Below are positions 47,408-51,435 of a stretch of DNA of 51,435 nucleotides, piece by piece. The DNA is from Cryomorphaceae bacterium (GTDB taxonomy: Bacteria > Bacteroidota > Bacteroidia > Flavobacteriales > Crocinitomicaceae), in the NCBI GenBank assembly GCA_021298235.1, contig JAJTDX010000023.1:1-51435 (forward strand). Direction: 5' to 3'. The stretch's first letter is position 1, and each line of letters starts with the position of its first letter. The notes under the pieces are model-generated. The model had not been told where the DNA came from and did no database searches. It saw nothing but the letters and a program-made list of their open reading frames with translations. A program made the translations under genes and the position numbers.

Positions 47408-47782
47408 TTACCGAATGGAGTCTGAATTCAATTTGTGATAATAAACGTAAGAAACAGCCAATACACCCAACACAATTAATGGGAAAAAGGTTTGACCATT
47501 GAGTCCGTCGACCACACCATGACTAATGGCTGCGAAAAGAAAGTCAAAGGCAAACCCCGCATAAGCGAATTCTTTTAGTCGTTTTGAAATTTGTGGGATA
47601 ACCAAAATCAAAACTCCTAAAACTTTAAAAATAACCAGCGTGTTTCCAAAATATTCAGGATACCCCAAATGCCTGATACCTTCTTTAGCCAGTTCAGTTT
47701 GTGATGTCAATGCCGGCATAAGCCCTTCAAGAAGTGCGATGATCGTAGTTGCAGTCCAGAAGATTATTTTTTCTTTTTTCAT
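47408..47782 (-). CDS. DoxX-like membrane protein
   Basis: Four hydrophobic segments in 124 residues starting MKKEKIIFWTATTIIALLEG at 47782, with the DoxX-like family pattern GIRHLGYPEYFGNTLVIFKV and FAYAGFAFDFLFAAISHGVV. Such proteins are common in Bacteroidota; function unknown. An upstream in-frame ATG at 47815 would add 11 residues without family support. Lies between thyA and folA. Confidence 0.8.
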   Translation of the reverse strand: MKKEKIIFWTATTIIALLEGLMPALTSQTELAKEGIRHLGYPEYFGNTLVIFKVLGVLILVIPQISKRLKEFAYAGFAFDFLFAAISHGVVDGLNGQTFFPLIVLGVLAVSYVYYHKLNSDSIR

Positions 47783-47949
47783 TTTTGCTGTGTTTAAAAT
47801 TTCATTCTTTTTCACAATTTATTTGACGGACATCGTTTCTTCGATTTTTTCAAATGGCCTCTTTTAGAATTTTGAAAGATTCAAACCATTTCCTGAAGTA
47901 TCCATCTTTTTTTTTGCCGTCGTCCTTCGACTTTAGCCCTATCCTCCAC

Positions 47950-48031
47950 ACTTCGAACAGCTCAGTGCCTCGCCTAAGTCACCCTCTCGAGGGGGAAAAC
48001 ATCCTTGTTCTTTGCTCCTTAATCCTTGTTC
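47950..48031 (-). repeat. composite palindrome-heptad repeat at the thyA 3' end, copy B
   Basis: Reading on the minus strand from the thyA stop: GAACAAG, GATTAAG, GAGCAAA, GAACAAG (48004-48031), about 8 nt, G-to-C palindrome CCCTC/GAGGG around 2 nt (47982-47993), then CCTCG and the AGCTCAG element (47952-47972). The layout equals copy A in topB. The thyA stop codon shares its last base with the first heptad. The rest of the 47783-48030 gap has no gene. Confidence 0.65.
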
Positions 48032-48781
48032 TAAACAGCCACAGCCCCCTTAATATGCGGGTGTGGATCATAGCCTACCAACTCAAAATCTTCATAAGTG
48101 AATCCAAAAATATCCTTCACTTTTGGGTTGATCTTCATCGTTGGCAATGGTCGGCAATCTCTTGAAAGCTGCAATTCTACTTGCTCCAGGTGATTACTGT
48201 AGATATGGGCATCACCAAAGGTATGTACAAAATCTCCCGGCTCCAGATCACAGACTTGCGCTAACATCATTGTCAACAAGGCATATGATGCGATATTGAA
48301 TGGCACCCCAAGGAAGGTGTCCGCACTACGTTGATAGAGTTGGCAACTTAACTTTCCATCCGCAACATAAAACTGGAACAAGGTATGACAAGGCGGCAAA
48401 GCCACTCGAATCCGGATTGTGTTTCAGAGAGTGTACCAACTTCGTGATCTGATCGATCGTTCCTCCATGTCCATCCGGCCAACTGCGCCATTGATGACCA
48501 TAGACCGGACCCAAGTTTCCATTCTCATCGGCCCATTCGTCCCAGATGGAAACGTTGTTGTCCTTCAAGTATTTAATATTGGTATCGCCCTGTAGAAACC
48601 AAAGCAGCTCGATGATGATCGATCGAAGGTGCAATTTCTTAGTCGTCACAACCGGAAATCCTTCAGAGAGATCAAAGCGCATCTGGTAACCAAACGTCGA
48701 GATAGTCCCTGTTCCGGTGCGATCTTCTTTCCTTGTTCCGTTCTCTAGAATATGTCTGAGAAGGTCGTGGTATTGCTTCAT
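48031..48781 (-). pseudogene. thyA: thymidylate synthase, about 44 nt missing internally
   Basis: ThyA methylates dUMP to dTMP using methylene-tetrahydrofolate. The first frame from [20 protein letters not shown] (48781) runs through [20 protein letters not shown] to LKHNPDS. The second, from 48404 down, starts [20 protein letters not shown] with the catalytic Cys and ends [13 protein letters not shown]. Between them the family has about 16 residues including the phosphate-binding RRI-VSAWN segment. About 44 nt are absent and the two parts are out of phase. An ATG 18 nt upstream of 48781 is unlikely. As written the enzyme is dead. Confidence 0.9.
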
Positions 48782-48863
48782 TTTGTTGATTGTTTGCAAT
48801 CCCGAAATTACGAAAAACAGCTACTTAAGAGCTTTGGAAGTTTTCAAGAAAACAAATGAATTA

Positions 48864-51038
48864 TCAACTTAAAGCGTATGGAATATTCCGTTTTCTTAAG
48901 TTCATCAAAAGCAACGTCAAAAGCAAGAAGAACCAACTAAATCCACTGACCCACAAGCTCTTTCTCCAGTTCGGCGCATCGAAGCTGAATATCACTTTTC
49001 CTTTAACATGTGGTGGTATTTCGATTGCCATAAAAGCTTGGTTGGCTAGAAGAATGTGTAGTGGTTTACCATTCAGCCTTGCAGACCATCCTTTGTGAAA
49101 ATTCTGATTCAAGATGATCAAATCTGATTGCGTACTACGGTTGTCTACCATCGTTGAAAACTGATTGAATCCAATTGTCGGATTCGAGATTCGTAGCGTA
49201 TCTTTATTGATTTTAAAAGGCATACATGAAGTAGAAGTGCCTACCGCATCCAAATGCGTTAAGCAGTTTGGACGTTTGATCGTATCTTTTTTCAGGTTGA
49301 TTCGTTCTGCGACTTCATAAAATAATGGATTCTGTTTGGCAAAATCCAATCCGCCATTTTTCTCAACAAGATTAAATCCTTTAAACTGTGTTTGGTTGTG
49401 TCCGTCAAATGAAAGCGATTTAAAATAAGTTGCTGTGTTACGCCATAATCCCATCATTTTTGGTTCGTAATTTTCAATTAAAAAAGCATACGGAACCGTA
49501 GCTGACTGTTGATCGACAGACCATGGCAATGCCTGAAAATACGCTTCGTAATCACTTCGCTTATATGGATAATGTACCGTCGCAGGCAAAGTAACCTGGC
49601 TATATAGCAGCAAGTCTAAAGCAATCAAACCGATCAACCAAGGAAACGGCTTCGTTCTCCGTATTAACCAAACTGTTGCCAGACACATAGGCAACACCAG
49701 CAAGGTATTCAGCAGAAAATATGACTTCAGATAATGAGGTTTCCAATCTTCAAAAGGCTGATGCCAGGAAAATAATTCCTTAATATCTTGCCAATGAGGC
49801 TTAAATACGCTCCAAAGAAGAACAGATAAGGTTAACCCAGCAAATGAAAAAAGAATCGTTCGAAAGAGCAGATTCCTTCGATCTTTCATCCATTGCTCAA
49901 GTCCAATTGACGCCAATAAAATCAAACAAAGGATTAAATGAGCTCTGAACAACGAAGGATGGCGAAACAGTCCGAAGCCAGGAATCTCATAGATCAGACG
50001 ATATATTGGCGTACTACCACCAGCACAAACAAGAGCAAAAACCACTGTTCCAATCCACAACACTGCAATCTTTTTGTCCTTAAAAAATTTCAAGCTAAAC
50101 AGTGCAAAAAGAAAAGGCAACCAACCGAAATAAGCACTTCTCATCGTCAGATCTGTCGTCCGGAACCATTGGGAATCAGCAAGAGTGGGATAGGGAAACA
50201 GAAAAGAAAACCACGATCTGAAGTCGAATGGATTCTGAAGTAAATACGGTCCGTATTCCAATTGATTTGCCCTTCCGAAATAGGGCAGAAAATCGAGCAC
50301 AGAAATAATGTATGGAAACAGTAGTAAAATGAGCATAAGTCCTAAGAGTGGAAATTGCCAGCACCATCTTCTCAACAAACTATTGGTCTCATTTTTTCGA
50401 TGTAACCAGAAATATAACACTGTTAAGCCAACTAATAGGTATATGAGTATGATGGTGAAAGCAGGACTGGCAACGGTTGCCTCAAGAGCTATGTACAGTG
50501 CTGAAAGAAATATTTGCCTCAAAGAACCATCCTTCAAAAGCATCCAAAAATGAAAAAGAATGAATGGCAAAAAAGCTGCACCTGCCACGAAAATCATGAT
50601 CTGAGCAGTGCCGAGCATAAATCCTGAAAGCCCAAAACACAGGCCTGCCAAAAATTTTGCCCAACGCGATGTAACGAATAATTGCGAGAGCTTGTACGCA
50701 CCTAATGCACCTAATACGACATAGGTCAATAATTCGATCACAAGTGAGGTCGGCGAATATCCCCCACTCCAAATTAGCAGTTGCACGAATGGATTATACA
50801 TCCCGTTTTGCATATCGGAATATGCAGGATACCCCATGTGCTGAAAAGGATTCCATAACGGCAAATGGCCATTGTGTTCAGACCAGCTTACAAAATAACG
50901 ATACGGCAGGTAACAATCAATGTTATCCCATTTTGGAACATACTGAAACGTTGAAATAGGCCACCATGCAATTAGGACCAACGCAACTAATAGGAGTTGA
51001 TCTTTGTGTTTTCTGAGGATGGAACTCAAATACTGCAT
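48864..51038 (-). CDS. YfhO-like polytopic membrane protein
   Basis: A 724-residue protein with about a dozen hydrophobic segments and a C-terminal soluble part, ending in a last membrane helix and a basic tail. The N-terminal WWPISTFQYVPKWDNIDCYL and SEHNGHLPLWNPFQHMGYPA, with acidic residues after the first helix, are the usual pattern of YfhO/GT-C-like proteins, which in Bacillus are tied to teichoic-acid glycosylation. The acceptor here is unknown. Monocistronic on the minus strand; divergent from the gene at 51108. Confidence 0.8.
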   Translation of the reverse strand: MQYLSSILRKHKDQLLLVALVLIAWWPISTFQYVPKWDNIDCYLPYRYFVSWSEHNGHLPLWNPFQHMGYPAYSDMQNGMYNPFVQLLIWSGGYSPTSLVIELLTYVVLGALGAYKLSQLFVTSRWAKFLAGLCFGLSGFMLGTAQIMIFVAGAAFLPFILFHFWMLLKDGSLRQIFLSALYIALEATVASPAFTIILIYLLVGLTVLYFWLHRKNETNSLLRRWCWQFPLLGLMLILLLFPYIISVLDFLPYFGRANQLEYGPYLLQNPFDFRSWFSFLFPYPTLADSQWFRTTDLTMRSAYFGWLPFLFALFSLKFFKDKKIAVLWIGTVVFALVCAGGSTPIYRLIYEIPGFGLFRHPSLFRAHLILCLILLASIGLEQWMKDRRNLLFRTILFSFAGLTLSVLLWSVFKPHWQDIKELFSWHQPFEDWKPHYLKSYFLLNTLLVLPMCLATVWLIRRTKPFPWLIGLIALDLLLYSQVTLPATVHYPYKRSDYEAYFQALPWSVDQQSATVPYAFLIENYEPKMMGLWRNTATYFKSLSFDGHNQTQFKGFNLVEKNGGLDFAKQNPLFYEVAERINLKKDTIKRPNCLTHLDAVGTSTSCMPFKINKDTLRISNPTIGFNQFSTMVDNRSTQSDLIILNQNFHKGWSARLNGKPLHILLANQAFMAIEIPPHVKGKVIFSFDAPNWRKSLWVSGFSWFFLLLTLLLMNLRKRNIPYALS

Positions 51039-51071
51039 TAACGAGAACTAAGTTAACCAAAACTGATGATG

Positions 51072-51102
51072 TTGACTATCCCCTCCAAAACATGTACATT
51101 TG
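51072..51102 (+). promoter_or_regulatory. promoter of the 51108 gene
   Basis: TTG (51072-51074), 20 nt, TACATTTG (51095-51102): full match to the Bacteroidota pattern. Predicted start is within a few bases of the GTG at 51108. Confidence 0.6.
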
Positions 51103-51107
51103 CTTGA

Positions 51108-51435
51108 GTGAAAAAATGGAGTGTCATAGTACTACTTTTTATGCAAGGTTCGTTGTGGGCTCAAAAACCTCTCGAGCTCAAGCGAAAATACTTTGGAACA
51201 TATGCCGGAGATATTTCTTCCTTTCAGCTTGACTCTGGAAAAGAACTCTTGGAGGTTGATTTCACAGAAATCAAGATTACTCTATCAGATTCGGCCATCG
51301 ATTTTTTTATAGGCAAAAATCATTTAATAGGCACATACGCGGTTCTTTTCGAGGCTAAAACGTATTACCTTCTGGACTGCAGGATTGAAAATCAGCTCGC
51401 AGGAGAGCGTATTGTGGTGTACAAAAAAGGGAAAA
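51108..51435 (+). CDS. secreted protein, cut by window edge
   Basis: GTG start; reading MKKWSVIVLLFMQGSLWAQK gives a signal peptide cleaved near WAQ. About 90 mature residues are visible (KYFGTYAGDISSFQLDSGKE, then LSDSAIDFFIGKNHLIGTYA), beta-rich and without a recognised family. The leader between promoter and GTG is at most a few bases. The 3' end is outside the window. Confidence 0.7.
   Translation, partial: MKKWSVIVLLFMQGSLWAQKPLELKRKYFGTYAGDISSFQLDSGKELLEVDFTEIKITLSDSAIDFFIGKNHLIGTYAVLFEAKTYYLLDCRIENQLAGERIVVYKKGK

Noticed and set aside
47982..48031. Rho-independent terminator of thyA
   Set aside because: The palindrome is not followed by a T-run on the minus strand and its arms are short; the same structure also lies inside topB.

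Overview
The window reads as chromosome of a Bacteroidota bacterium, most likely a Flavobacteriales-type marine or freshwater lineage; the family is not resolved. Evidence: the zinc-free L36, the acidic-tailed L17, the order rplQ-carA-eno, the Bacteroidota -7 promoter box TAnnTTTG before many genes, a GldL-like FKIMHWPGA membrane motif, and Bacteroidota-type envelope genes (DUF5686 barrel, TamA/BamA-like barrel, YfhO-like protein). No rRNA, tRNA, CRISPR array, integrase or IS transposase is visible.

Layout. (1) 1-19852, all minus strand: one long translation block in the order rpsL, rpsG, fusA, rpsJ, the S10 and spc clusters, secY, infA, rpmJ, rpsM, rpsK, rpsD, rpoA, rplQ. It is read from a consensus promoter with a structured leader at 19797-19852 and closed by a terminator at 2436-2460. 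carA and eno follow, probably from their own promoter. (2) 19932-20045: intergenic degenerate repeats and the pdhB terminator; pdhB (E1 beta) follows on the minus strand. (3) 21169-27428, plus: etfB, a damaged etfA, a bifunctional nuclease, a nucleoside-permease-like transporter, a LuxE-like ligase, an M20 amidohydrolase and a lipoprotein, apparently one operon. (4) recQ on the minus strand, then an envelope-biogenesis stretch on plus: tatC, DUF5686, lptB, a lipoprotein, a TamA/BamA-like barrel and rmuC, with a 46-residue lipoprotein gene on the opposite strand. mlaE-mlaF are convergent with it. (5) padR plus a GldL-motif membrane partner behind a palindromic operator, then a barrel protein and a flavin reductase. 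(6) 42908-44700: an AT-rich island of unrecognised small genes, two of them paralogues, with gene debris. (7) topB, folA, a DoxX-like protein, thyA and a YfhO-like membrane protein, then the start of a secreted protein.

Two themes stand out. First, four conserved genes carry internal lesions: rplE lacks one base, thyA about 44 nt, lptB 17 codons in frame, and etfA about 45-55 codons. rplE is normally essential, so assembly error must be considered for all four, but the missing blocks in thyA, lptB and etfA are unlike ordinary homopolymer errors. Second, a composite repeat (C-rich palindrome plus four GARCAAR heptads) occurs both at the thyA stop codon and, in frame, inside topB. Other heptad arrays lie at 19932-19966 and 33789-33816. 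The repeat inside a reading frame, the orphan island and the padR operator are the best candidates for something not yet described.
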